Shown here in pieces: positions 51,615 through 63,756 of a stretch of 64,000 bases of DNA (position 1 is the stretch's first letter; each line of letters opens with the position of its first letter). The position numbers were made by a program, and so were the translations under genes. The stretch lies in the NCBI RefSeq assembly GCF_035083965.1, contig NC_089726.1, positions 13,211,501 through 13,275,500 on the forward strand, read 5' to 3'. The notes under the pieces were generated by a model that was not told the origin of the DNA, did no database searches, and worked only from the letters and a program-made list of their open reading frames with translations. The stretch is from Branchiostoma lanceolatum (lineage: Eukaryota > Chordata > Leptocardii > Amphioxiformes > Branchiostomatidae).

Positions 51615-54600
51615 ATGCTGACAGCTGTCACAAAAGTCCTGAGCCTCATAACAGGTCTCAACGGAGAGTCCGAGGACTCCTATTCGTCGGAGTCGGAGAC
51701 GGAATCCTCCGTGTCAGATGACAACGATGCACCTCCGCCATCCCACCTGGGAAAGGCAGCCGAACAAGACAGAAAGGAAATTTCGTTGGAATGGAACTTC
51801 TCGGGCGTTGTGACACAATTCTCGCACAACTGTGGACTGGTAGACGACACCGTTTACTTCAGCAGGGGCGTAGTTCAAGGGTCAGAGGTCAAACTGGGTT
51901 CACCAGTACAGGTAACAGACGCATTTTTCATTTGTAGTTTTAACACCTACAGTGGTGACCTTTTCAACAACATGTTGGTTGGGATCACATAATCATACTA
52001 ATCATATTCAATCATCTACTCCAAGTCGCAGATGAGAATTGTTCAATGATGATAGCCTTTCTGTAAAAGACTGATATAGACAAATGTAGACCTCTTACAA
52101 TAGCTAGTGATACTGGACAAAGGAAAGCCACTCCACAGCTGAGGTAACATTATGCATAATTTAGAAAAAAATGGGTGGCTTCAGTGACAGTCTTAGATTA
52201 ATATACACAGTCAAAATTTGAATCTGCATCAGGCAAATGTGTTTGAAACTTGAAGTATTATCGACCCTAGTGCATCATTAACAGGCATGAGTTCCACAGG
52301 GTATATACGTAGGAAACAATTTGTTATTTTCCAGGTGACAGCGAAGCGCAGCAGTCTGACCGCTGGCTGGTGTGCAGAAGTCGTCACGTTGATTACACTT
52401 GGAGGCTGGGAGGAGGAGGAGTCAGGGATAACAGGTCCTACTGTTGGGATGGTGACAGATGTCACACATAACACTGTAGTGATCGACTATGTATGTACAG
52501 TGAACATGGATGGGACAGTAGATGGGTACAGGCCGTGTAAAGGGGACTGGGTCAAAGCCGAGACGTCGGAAGATGGGACAGTCCAGGTGGAGCCGTTAAG
52601 GTCACAGGTTATCACAAGTAAGGGCTGAGTCTTCAACTTTTTCTCAAGTAAATCTCCCCCCTTCCTTTCTGATATGAATTAATCCACTCTGTTGAAGTTA
52701 TGTAAGAAATTCACACTGAAACCAAACTCCTGGTACTTTATTATTAGTACACTAGAGAAATTCATATATGTTAGAGAATATCAGGTACGTTTCTATCGAT
52801 ATCGGTTCTAAAATGGTGTGTGCCTTCCTTTTCATTTGAGTCCCATACGTAAAATTACTTATTGTACATGTAACAATGTACATGTTATTGTATTGTAGAA
52901 TATAAATGTAATGTACCTCATATATGTGTTGTACACCTTTTGTTCATCATCCATCTATTCACTCCATTTTTCGTTCCTTCATCCTTTTATTGTTTTCTCA
53001 GGTAAGGTGAGCCAGGTGAGAGGAGATACAGGTGTGGTGGACGGTGAGGTGTTGTTTTGGCCACAGGTGTGTGTGGATGGGTACATCCCCTCCAGGGGGG
53101 ACTGGGTGGAGGTGACAGCCATCGAGAGCACACAGGGACACTACAGCTGGAGGGCCACCAGTGTCACACCACTCAAGAGACCTCCAAGAGACAGGTGTGT
53201 TTAGAAAAGAAGTTTAGTAAAACTGCACACATTTAGATGGAAAAGTAAATTGCTCTAAAGCATATCAGGTGTTATATATTGTAAATGTATTTTTAAGTTC
53301 GCAGTCGTTAAAAGTTAACAGTTTTCGCGGTAGCCTCTTCACCACGATCTTAAAAACTATGGCGATAATGCTTGTTCTGTCTTCTGCCTGCATACCACCT
53401 TGTTTCAACCACAAACTAAAAAAATACCTGCAAACACATTTTCTCCCTACCTTGAAATTAAATCACAGCAAACTTAAATGCATTTACAGTAGTGTATCAG
53501 GTAGATTCTTCAGGCTCAGTACAAGATTGACTAACACTACAATATAAATGTTGCTGTTATATATTCACTTCTTGCATTCTTTGCTGTCTGCTCTCACAGA
53601 TGTCCAAATAACCTGAAGTCTTGGCAGAAACAGAAATTTCAGGATGGCTGGGTTGTACCGGGACAGAGTCCTTTCAGGTTGGTGGAGTGGCCCTGGGGTG
53701 GTGTGGCTTATTGTAAAATTCTGAAACTTGCACACATCCCTAGTGATGTTCCAGTGTATTGTATCATGATTTCCCCCTCACAACTTCAAGGCAGGTCTCT
53801 GATACAGACTCCTGTGTCTAACTCCTATGGCACCATGTGTTTTGCAGAAGAAAACCAGTAAGGTTTCCAGTGCACCTGCCCCAGTACCCAGTACCAGACA
53901 TGCTGAGAAACTGTGTGTTTGAAGGCAGGGATGTCAAGAAGATCATGCCTGTACTATGTAAGGTAAGTAGGAAAGTCTTAGAATATAGATAATGTATTGA
54001 GAGATTTGTCCCTTGTATTCATACTTATGTATAGCAAATGTATGAGGTAACCAAATGTACATTTGTGTTGTTCCCCAGCCCCTGACCATGACAGACTATG
54101 CCCGGCGCTGGTCCTGTCTGCTACACCTGGAGGAGCTGCAGATGGAGATGGACATCCATGAGTTTGACATGATCAACGTAATCAGGATCTGTGTCTTAAG
54201 ATTTCATCCCTGAATCTTTGATGTACTGAAATCGGATCTTCTATATGGCTTGGATTATTGAAAATTTAAGGTGGACTTTTCGTCCTTTGGTGCTGAAGTT
54301 TGTTTATGTTTCAGGAGTCTTTACAGCCATGTGGTGAGTACCTGTCCCTGACTGTGCCGGGGTTAGCAGAGGGTCGTCCTTCCGTACTGATCGGAGACAA
54401 GGTGGTCCTTACTGCACCAGGGGCAGGGGACTGTTCCCCTAGCTACGAGGGCTATGTGCACGAGGTAAAGATATTCTGTTGATGATTCACTGCAGCATTG
54501 CTTTTGCTTACTTCAACATTACCGTCAAACCTGCCCAAGTTGACCACTCAAGGGACCGATAAAATCTGGTCTGTGTGGACAGGTGGTCACTATAGACAGG

Positions 54601-57600
54601 TCGAGGATACTTTATGCTTTTATCAATAGTAAAAAAACAATCTAAAAGTGGTCACATTGAACAGGTGGTCCTAATAATGTAGAGGTGGCCTCTTGTATAG
54701 GTTCAACTGTAGTTTAAGATGTCAGTGACAATTATCTATAAGCCATATATCTGTGTCTCATTCTTTTTCAGCTTTTTCTTCTATCTTTCTATCTTTTCTA
54801 CCCCCTAATAGTGAAACTGATTTTCGTCATGCAGGATGTGTTCAGCTTGTCCTTGATTGTTTTTTTGCATGCTGCAGGTTTTAAGGGAGGAAGTACTGCT
54901 GAAGTTCCACCAGGACTTCCACTCTAGCTATGATGGAGAACCTTACAATGTCTTCTTCATGTTCAACAGGTGATGTATACTCAATATGGGCTTCCATGAA
55001 AATAGTAGGTGTACATGTCCTTGAAAAACAAAGATTTAGAAGATATGATTTTCTTTGATTTTTATTCTCCACTGAGAAATTTGGGAAGAAATGTGAACAG
55101 GGTACAAAGGTGATAACTTGAAGAAAAAAATGGTTCAATTGATTAGAGACCAAAGTTTCACACTTTTAAATGTGAGCACTGGGAGGATGGTAAAAATGTA
55201 CAAGCAAACAGTAATTTAAAAAGGAACACAAAGGACAATAGCAAATTTATTTTAAAAATCCCCAGTTCCTACAAGAATGGTTTCACCAGCATTCTCACAC
55301 TCCCTAGAATCCATCTTTGTCCATCCCTAAAATGTTCCCTGTTTTTTAACCAGGTCCACACTTCGTCGCTGCCACCAAGCTGCCAACTTTGCCCACAACC
55401 TGGGCTGTCAGGTGCTGTTTCCATCCCAACCCACCCTCAGTCCTCCACTGGTTAACTTCCAGCTGGATAGGAACAACACACAGCTAGCAGCTGGGAAGGG
55501 GAACCATTCAGGTGGAGGTGCATCTTGTCTTTTATCAAGTTGATTCTAACATCAGTAATAGAAATTAAGATTTCATTTTAAGCTGCTCTTGCTGTATTTT
55601 TGTTTTTTTCAAATTTTATTGAAAGGACAAGGCATAAATTTTATGACTACAGTCAGACCTGGGTTAAGCAACCACTCAAGGGACTGACAAAAGGTGGTTT
55701 CTGGGGTGGGGGTGGGCCGTGGGGTTAACCAACCTCCTTGGGTTAACTATATAAAAATGGACGAAGCTGTTTTAATGTGGCTTGTGACTGGAGGTGTTTT
55801 TTTGCAGCAGGTGGTTGCCCAACCAGTTAAGGTCTAACCATATTCCTTAACAGGTGCACAGCAGAATAAGGGAGGAAGGTTCCCAGGTGCATCCCTTCAG
55901 CTGTTCAACCCCAGGCTGAACCAGCAGCAGCAAGCGGCTGTTACCAGGATCCTGCGGGCCGAGGCACGCCCTGCACCTTACGTCCTCTTCGGACCTCCTG
56001 GTAAGAGTGTTTATTTACGACTCTATTGTATAGTAGACCACTGGTACGAATGGTAAAATTGGAAACTTGTCAATATTGGCAATAATCAAAATGTTCTACC
56101 AACCCCACTTGATTTTTAATTGTTCTTCTGACTGGTCCCTGAGGCCACTTTACCCTGAGGTTGAAACTGCCTTGCCCTTAAAATGAATTTTCTTTGATTA
56201 GTTTCTAAGTTTATTCATTCCTAACTACGGCATGTTCTTTTTTGTTGTTGTTGTTGTTGTTGCACTTAATCTTTCATAGAATGGAAATGAAGCAAACTAA
56301 ACGTCCTTTATACCTTGTCTCCTCACAAGTGTTCATGGTTTGACTGTACTGTACATGTTTTGCCTTAATTTATATTTCAGGCACAGGGAAGACAGTAACT
56401 CTTGTAGAGACCATCCTTCAGGTGTTCCACAACCTGCCTTACAGTCGCATCGTAGCCTGTACCCCTTCTAACAGTGCTGCCGATCTACTGGTAATATAGA
56501 CTGTATCTTCCCTTGGTTATGGGATACAGAGAATAGAAAATAAGTAGAAATGTAAGACAGACATAGCAATGAGTGAGGAAGAATATACGTATTGTATACA
56601 TATATCTTAAACTTTGCGAAATCTATTAATGTAATGTAGGTTGTATGATGCTAGGTATGCTAAGTTGCAATCAAAGTTTTGATTACATTTTTGTAACCAG
56701 TACAACTTAGCTGTCACCCATACAAGATACATTGTACATAAGAGATTCCATTGTCTAGGTGGCCCATATGCAAACAATGTGTACAATATCAGTCTGCCAT
56801 AACTACAGTGTTTTGTAATGTGCATTTTTCAGGCAGAGAGACTTCACAAGAGTGGGAAGGTGAAACAGGCCGACATGGTCAGACTGAATGCCTTCCAGAG
56901 AGTACAGGAGGTTAGATTACAGTCCTTCTTTTACAGTAGTTTTCCCCAAAGAACATTTTGATCAAATTCCTATTGCTCTAAGGTGTAGAGTTATTTTTTC
57001 TTTGAACTTGAAAATAATTCAGACTTACAAATCAAGAAACAGTCCCACTCAAATACTTTTAGTTTTTATACCTATGTACGGTTTTGGAACTACCACTCTC
57101 TACTTCAGCAGCGTGCATAGTCCAATGGTTAGTGACCATGCCTCTGGACCAAGAAGCTGTAAGTTCGACTCCTGGCTGTTCCGCTCACCAGACATTGCAC
57201 GCTACTGGAAAGCATTGCGGTCCTAAGAATGGGACATTAAGCCATGGTCTATTACTGTTCTTGGTGCTTGTCGACAAAATCTAGGGAATTTCCGCAGCAC
57301 AGTGAACCTGTAATTACTATACATAGCGTCTGTTTTCTCTGTCACAACCATTAGCTCTTCAGTGAGCTAAACTGCTTCAAGATCATTTTCCCTTTTTTTC
57401 TCAGATTCCAGGGTCCATAGAGCGGTACTGTATGGACGGAGATCAGCTGGAGCAGGTGTCCCGTCGTCGTATCATCGTGGCCACCTGTTCCACGGCAGGC
57501 CTGCTGTACTCGCTCGGTCTGCGGTCGGGACACTTCACTCATGTGTTTGTTGATGAGGTACAGGTGTTGTTACACATATTGGAAAACAGAATGGAAAGCA

Positions 57601-60600
57601 AAGTTTATGCTGAAAATGTATACTCAGCATGCCAATCTGAAAGACCTTGAAAATGTACCTAATATTAGCATGCTAAGGTAGCCGTTTGTATCAAATTTGT
57701 ATTGGTTATGGAGTAAGGCAGCAGGATGGGGAAAATGTTGATCAAGGTCTCTTTCAATTGTGTTTGGCACAGCAATAACATTGACATGGATGCTTTTATT
57801 GGTTCCAGGCTGGCCAAGCTACAGAACCTGAGTGCATGATCCCAGTTGGCCTTTGTGCAGGGGCGCAGTCTCAGGTTTGGTGTTTTCTGTTGTTACGTAA
57901 TATAGCAGGTACCATTTAAGGATAGAGGTCTAAAATAAAGGCCCTTCTGATTTTCATTAGTTCCTTAACAGAGTTCCTCGGAGTCTAATCTTCTCTCTCT
58001 AGATCACAGAAGAAATAACAGACTGTTATTGTCCACTCCAGGTTGTACTGTCAGGAGACCCCATGCAGCTTGGCCCAGTACTGCAGTCCCACCTTGCCAA
58101 GGACCTTGGGCTGGGCCAGTCCCTGCTGGAGCGGCTGATGACCAGTGGTCCCTACCTCAGGGACAGCAGCAGGTTCTCTCAGCATGGAGCCTACAACCCG
58201 CTTCTGGTATCTTCCATTTATGTCTTGATCTATGAAATATCAATAAAGAAAACAGAAGGCTATTCCGGTTTCCATTTTAGCCGACAGTTCATTTTGTTGT
58301 TTTTATAACATCACATTAAACATTACAGAGGTTTAGAGGTGTCATGTAGGATCCGACAATTTGTTCTAGAAACTGAATGCAATTCCTCTGGATTCCCCCT
58401 AGGTGACAAAGTTGGTGTGTAACTACCGCTCCCACCCTGCCCTCCTGAAGCTGCCATCACAGCTGTTCTATCACGGGGACCTTTTCACCCTTGCCGACCC
58501 CTCGCTGACCCGACAGCTGGAGGACTGGGAGGGGCTGCCCCGTAAAGGCTGCCCAATTGTCTTCCATGGAACAGAGGGTGAAGACATGCGGGAGGGCAGC
58601 AGCCCATCCTGGTTCAACCCTGTGGAGGCAGTACAGGTCCTGCGCTACACACAGCTGCTGCTAGGGGGCAGTGTCAAACAGGCAGACCTTGGAATCATCA
58701 CCCCTTACAGAAAACAGGTCAGTTTGAGAGTTTCTGATATGCAACGTCCCATCAATGTGAATGTAGTATGTCAATCAGGAAAGCTGACGTTGGAAGGTTT
58801 ATCAATGGCCTGTTTAAAAAAATGGTAGAACCTCCTTGCTTAAAAGTACATCTCATCTATGCATTTACACAATAATAAACATACTGGAACGTTAGGAATA
58901 ATTTTGATGCACATGCAGGTTGAGAAGCTACGGCTGCTGCTGGGGTCGGTTGGACTGGACGAGGTCAAGGTCGGGTCAGTGGAGGAGTTCCAGGGACAGG
59001 AGAGGCTCATCATCATCATCTCAACAGTATGTCTAATCTTCTTCTTCATCTAATAATCACTGTAATTTCTGTCCTTCATGTTGAAACGACTACATACAAA
59101 AGTAATAGCTTTCTTGTAAAATGTTGCTTCTAACCCTTAAGTATTTTAATAGGAATGTAGAATAGAATAGAATAGAATAGAATAGAATAGAATATGAGTG
59201 CATCCTGATACCAGGTGCTCCTTCCATCCGTCCTTCCTACAGGTTCGATCGACCACCAACATGCTGAAGTTCGACACCGTGCACACCTTGGGCTTCCTCA
59301 GTAACCCCAAACGGTTCAACGTGTCAATCACCCGAGCACAGGCCCTGCTGGTCATGGTGGGAAACCCCCACGTGCTGGGACAGGTCAGTCTCCGTCAGAT
59401 GTTATCATGTATCTACAACTTTACCCATCAGAAGGTTTTTACCTTATTCACACTGTAACATATCTCAGCTGTGTTAAGTATGTGACAGATGAAGTGATGA
59501 TGAAAGCTATTTTCTCCTTCCTCAGGACCCCTATTGGCTGTCCCTGCTGCAGTACTGTGTTGACCAGGGTGCATACACTGGCTGCTCACTCCCCCTAACT
59601 GTGGTGAGTTGGGATAGTTTTTTTACAGCATCTATTCACTTATTTACATGGCAAAGTTTACCACACCTGATGGAGAGGTTGATGTAACTTGTAAGGGGAC
59701 CTGTCATCTTAAGAATTTATAAGTCATCACCCCAGGCAGATATACAATAACTCTATGAAGACGGCTGGCTTTAACATCATCACTGTATTATAAAACCTGA
59801 AACATTAATACACAACATGATCTAGTATTCTTACCCTTACACTTGTACATGTAACTCGTTTACAGAAAGTGAAGACAGACTCTAGTAGTAGAAGTACAAG
59901 TGATGTCCAACACACAGAATCAAGTTCTTCACTTCCTACAACAAACGATGCTTCTTCCAACCAGCTGGATAAGGAATCACAAATACAGCTATCGAGTCTT
60001 GATAGAGACAGAGATCAGTGCAATCACAACATTAGCAGCCATGAGGTGAATATCCCAGAAAAGGGGCCCAGAAAAGACAATAATATTGCTCACAGTGAAG
60101 AGATGATAGCACCAAGGTTAGGTGGATGGAAAATGAAGAAAGACATGATAAGACATGATAAGAATACTTCCAACCAACCACGAGCAGCCCTTGCAGTAGA
60201 CAATCAGGTCACAGAGAAAGGCAAGGACACAAACAGTGTGAAACCTGCCAACAAGGACACTGTTGTAGCTGATGTCAAAAGTGAAGATCACTTTGGAAGC
60301 AACGTCAAACAAGCAGAGGTTAGGAAGAAAGAGGACAACAGCAGTGACTGCTTGGTACCAGAACTTGCAAACACAATCATCCAGAATAGTGGCAATTTAC
60401 TGAATGACGGGGCATCAAAGTTGCCAATCATGTCAGTACAGGCCATGGAGAAAGGAGGCATGAATGCAGATGTAGCTGTATCAGACTGTCCAGGTACACG
60501 TGAGACTGTATGTGACAACAGTAGTATGCCATCACTGAGTGATGGGGAGAGTGACCAACATGACAGTGATGTGATCGTGGAGAGTAGTTATGAGGAAAGT

Positions 60601-60615
60601 GGGGAGGAACGTTGA
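51615..60615 (+). CDS. MOV10L1: MOV10L1-like piRNA-pathway RNA helicase, 20 exons
   Basis: Predicted 1191-aa superfamily 1 5'-3' RNA helicase. In mammals MOV10L1 feeds piRNA precursors to the germline silencing machinery; that role is inferred here. Exons: 51615-51911, 52335-52617, 53002-53194, 53600-53677, 53848-53962, 54079-54177, 54315-54464, 54878-54969, 55354-55511, 55854-56000, 56381-56490, 56833-56910, 57405-57557, 57809-57874, 58042-58206, 58403-58717, 58919-59026, 59243-59383, 59526-59603, 59866-60615. Motifs: Walker A GPPGTGKT (about 533-541, split by an intron), Walker B VDEAGQA (about 649-655, split), [25 protein letters not shown] and [11 protein letters not shown]-terminal GDWVKAE and GDWVEVT repeats match the family's OB-like region. 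About 200 aa between that region and [10 protein letters not shown] in mammals are absent, and a 249-aa Ser/Asp/Lys-rich tail replaces the usual short C-terminus. Confidence 0.92.
54525..54715. repeat. Dispersed repeat in MOV10L1 intron 7
   Basis: Reads GTCAAACCTGCCCAAGTTGA, ACTCAAGGGACCGATAAAAT and GTGGTCACTATAGACAGGT, a motif set that recurs at 55648-55840 and, decayed, at 2998-3060. Probably a transposon family common in invertebrates; class not assigned. Confidence 0.55.
55648..55840. repeat. Dispersed repeat in MOV10L1 intron 9
   Basis: A second copy of the family at 54525-54715, with CAGTCAGACCTGGGTTAAGC and ACTCAAGGGACTGACAAAAG. Confidence 0.55.
57105..57300 (+). mobile_element. tRNA-derived SINE in MOV10L1 intron 12
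   Basis: The head contains an A-box-like TAGTCCAATGGTTAG and, about 40 nt on, a B-box-like AAGTTCGACTCCTGG, the internal RNA polymerase III promoter layout of tRNA-derived SINEs. The body then has GAATGGGACATTAAGCC, resembling the conserved central domain of Deu-type SINEs. It cannot be a working tRNA, because no acceptor stem closes around the two boxes. The 3' boundary is approximate. Confidence 0.65.
59158..59193. repeat. (AATAG)n microsatellite
   Basis: About seven tandem AATAG units in MOV10L1 intron 17. Confidence 0.9.
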
Positions 60616-61135
60616 TGGTCACATTCCATAGTATTTAATGGTCTCCCTGCTCTGGATAAAATGTATTCACTTTGCTTCCCTTTTTAGCAGGGAGAAAGTT
60701 GTGATCTAAATCTCCTGGTTTACTATCATCAATTTTAACAAATGTTTCTTACACATTCCACAAATTTGTTGCTTAATTTTAAAGGTACTCTCACTCCTAC
60801 CTTTACAAGAACATTACCGGTACAGTAAAGTTTTCAAACTCGATCGCTAAACATAGCCTTTGTTGCAATGTGACATTCTTACTAAGAAGTCTATTGTCAG
60901 TGGTAGACAACTTAATGGCACACTAAATAGTTATAGATTAGAGCATCACATATGTTTAAACTTATCACTTGTCACTTGTTCTATTGTAATATCTGTTATC
61001 TTGAAGATTTGCTTCCCCATGAAAGTTATATCCATTTGTACCCTTATTGAATCAAGCTACACCTTGTTATATAACATGTTTTTGTTACTAACAGATTTTA
61101 GTTATCTTCATATGTTATTTTTTAAGTTTTGATAA

Positions 61136-61141
61136 TAAATC
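61136..61141 (+). terminator. Polyadenylation signal for MOV10L1
   Basis: AATAAA in ATAATAAATC, 521 nt after the MOV10L1 stop codon, at the end of an AT-rich 3' untranslated stretch. Confidence 0.6.
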
Positions 61142-61172
61142 AGTTCAACGGAATGATTGGCTTCACCGATTT

Positions 61173-61178
61173 TATTTG
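61173..61178 (-). terminator. Polyadenylation signal for the ADP-ribosylglycohydrolase gene
   Basis: AATAAA on the minus strand about 405 nt after the stop codon at 61583, only 32 bp from the opposing MOV10L1 signal. Confidence 0.5.
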
Positions 61179-61582
61179 TACAAAGTGTGAGGCTGAGTAC
61201 ATTGTGCTTGTATGTAAAAGAACTAACTTTGTACATTAATTGGGACAAATTGCATGTTCTTCTGCTATTGCAAGAAGCTGATATCTAGTACTATTAGATA
61301 GACCACTGTGTTTTAGATTACATTCCTGTTGTACAGAAAAGATGTTAAAGTTACATGTTTGTGTCAAGCCAAGCTTCTATATACCCACACAGTCTACCGT
61401 CATCACAATTCTTACCATACCCATCAGGTACATCACCAATCACAGATCATTAACCATGACCATCAAGTCCAGTCCTGTTTTCCATGTTATCCTCTGTCTG
61501 GTTGGTTCTTATTATTTTTCATACTCTTGAGAAGGAAGCTACATTATAGTCTTTCAGATTTTGGATGTAACAGCAAGAGCTG

Positions 61583-63756
61583 CTAATATGGATTCATTTT
61601 GGTCTGGGAAAGCAGATGCTTCCCCTTTTCTTTTTCCTTTCTATTTGGCTCTATGAACTGGTTAGAGCCCTCCCAGGTGTTTGCTCTTGGTTCAGCTGCA
61701 TATCCAGTAGAACCCTGTGTGCCCCTGCTTGAATCAATCTGTGATACTGAGGCCCTATCCTGACCACCATATGCAGCACCATATGATGTCACATAGTGGT
61801 CTGGATCATCTGTTCCATGTGGCCGATCAGGACTCGGGTTGGGGAAAGGCTCTTCATGACCAGGCCTCTGGTGGTTCTCAAGAACCTTCTGAGAGCGGGG
61901 CTGCCCTGCATGACCAGACCTATTTGGGTTACCCTCATGAACATGCCCCTTTGTAACTGTTGGAGGAATACGGATGCTAACACTGTCATCCAAGCCTCCA
62001 CGACTACTTCTGGTTTGTTCAGAACCCCTGTGAGCGTGAGCATTACGAACTCCCTCCAAGTGTTTTTCCTGCGATGTTTTACTTGTCTTCTCCCTGTGCC
62101 TCCCTTGTGCTGTGTCTCCAGAGAAGCCAGAAGAGGATTGTTCTGTGTGTCTGAGGCCCTCCACAGTGTGTCCATGGTTACCATGACAACCTGCTCTGTC
62201 TTCTCCATCCCTACCTCTGGATCTTCTATGAGATGTGTTGGCCTTCATCAAACCAACAGCCTGTAGATACCTATAAACAACAACAACCTGTTAATACTTC
62301 AACCTATACTGGACAAGGTAAATACATTAAGAATGATCGCAACAGATTCTTAACTATAAAGATCTTATTCTTAACATCTTAAGCTAAACCATTTGCCAGT
62401 TATCCCTTTCACTTTTATGTACCCATTTAGTCATGGAATGATTACAACAACCACTCTAAATCATGTGTATGGTTTACTCCTTACTTTCTGATCTGCCTGT
62501 TCAGCCAATCCTCGTGTGGCATCATCTTTACCCACGAGTCTGGCAGGCTCCTCCTGCCCAGCTTGCAGCCCAGCAAGGCCCCTGCCACTGCAGCATTTGT
62601 GTCTGCATCACCTGCCTTTCAAAGGGATAGAAAATTTTCAATCTCTAAAGAAACTCTCAACCTTTGCATCCATCAAAGGTGCTGTATTCAAGATGGGACG
62701 AGGCTAACATTTCAAAAAGTATATTGGATAGCACCAATAATGAATGTGATAATTTAAGAGCAAAGTAGATTCCATTATGTGGTACTACAATGCCTATCCA
62801 ATCCGTGGTTAGCAAGCAAAAAGATCTAGATTGAGCCAGCAGTTACTATGGAGGATGGTACTCAGGCTAATACCTCCATGGTGATCATCTCAATAGCCTT
62901 GCGGAAGTTGTTCTGCCTAAGTGCCCAGAAGCCGGCACCCAGAGTCTTGTACGTATAGCCGATCACACCCTGTGCATCCAGCTGTAGCTCTTCCAGCTGT
63001 CTCTGAGGATCCATGTACCATCGCAGTTCATCCACTTGCTAAGGAGAGAGAAGGGGTAGGTAAAATGAGCGCTCTGATGATCCAGCTGCTGTAGAAGGAA
63101 TGTCAGGTATAGATTATTAAGAAGACTCATGCACAATCAAATTTAATCATGTACCTTTTCATCGGGCAAATATGCAGAAGCACGTCTGAAACTTTTGTGG
63201 ATGGTTTTCTCCACATCTGTCTCACCCTGCAGCATCTGGGCAATGGCAGTGGTGACAGCAACACAAGAAGCAACACATCTGATGAAGAAAATGAAATGTT
63301 TTGTTAAACAATCTGAAAGCTATTCCCTCAGTTAGTGCAAGCTAGCTATAGAATGTTTCTGTGGAGGCTACTTCCAGTGTCTAAGTTAGTTTTCTTTAAT
63401 TTTACTGCCAGCTTTCTGTCTGCCATGAATTTCTTCCTGTACTTGTTTGAAAGTACATCTGTTAGAATCAACACATATATTCCGGTGAGTTTTTAACTTA
63501 ATTATTCATTAATGGTAATAGCTGTAAAAACAATGATGGCCCGCCTCAGTGAAAGGACTGAAAAGCGACAAAGATGAGTGACAGTGTGTAAAAGTTGTTA
63601 CCGTGGATCTGCGTGTGTTGTTTGGCAGAACAGTTTGGCATTCTCCCCGACAGTGTCCAGGTCCCAGAACTGCTGCACACCCAGGATGGACGTCCTCATC
63701 ACAGCTCCGTTAGGAGCAACTGCCTTCCCTGTACCCTCCCACACCTCCCGGGCAGC
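61583..63756 (-). CDS. ADP-ribosylglycohydrolase family protein, partial (5' end outside window)
   Basis: An enzyme family that removes ADP-ribose from proteins or related substrates using a paired metal centre. Minus-strand exons seen: 63602-63756, 63155-63278, 62874-63038, 62485-62615, 61583-62270, with consistent phases (2, 0, 0, 2). The core reads VMRTSILG, THADPRCVASCVAVTTAIAQ, GYTYKTLGAGFWALR and the C-terminal metal-binding signature AGDADTNAAVAGALLG. The N-terminal metal-binding GD motif must lie beyond 64000. The THADPR pattern resembles microbial and fungal type ADP-ribosylglycohydrolases as well as animal ones; the subfamily is undecided. The last exon encodes about 229 residues, beginning KYLQAVGLMK and becoming a His/Ser/Arg/Gly-rich, probably disordered tail ending KMNPY. 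The gene is convergent with MOV10L1. Confidence 0.85.

Noticed and set aside
57110-57185. Possible tRNA gene
   Set aside because: A and B boxes are present but no acceptor stem or anticodon arm closes; it fits a SINE head.
60860-61586. Short + strand frames downstream of MOV10L1
   Set aside because: They lie in the 3'UTR and in the convergent gene's 3' region, with no domains.
61796-62266. 156-codon + strand frame
   Set aside because: Shadow of the last exon of the ADP-ribosylglycohydrolase gene, whose phase agrees with four upstream exons.
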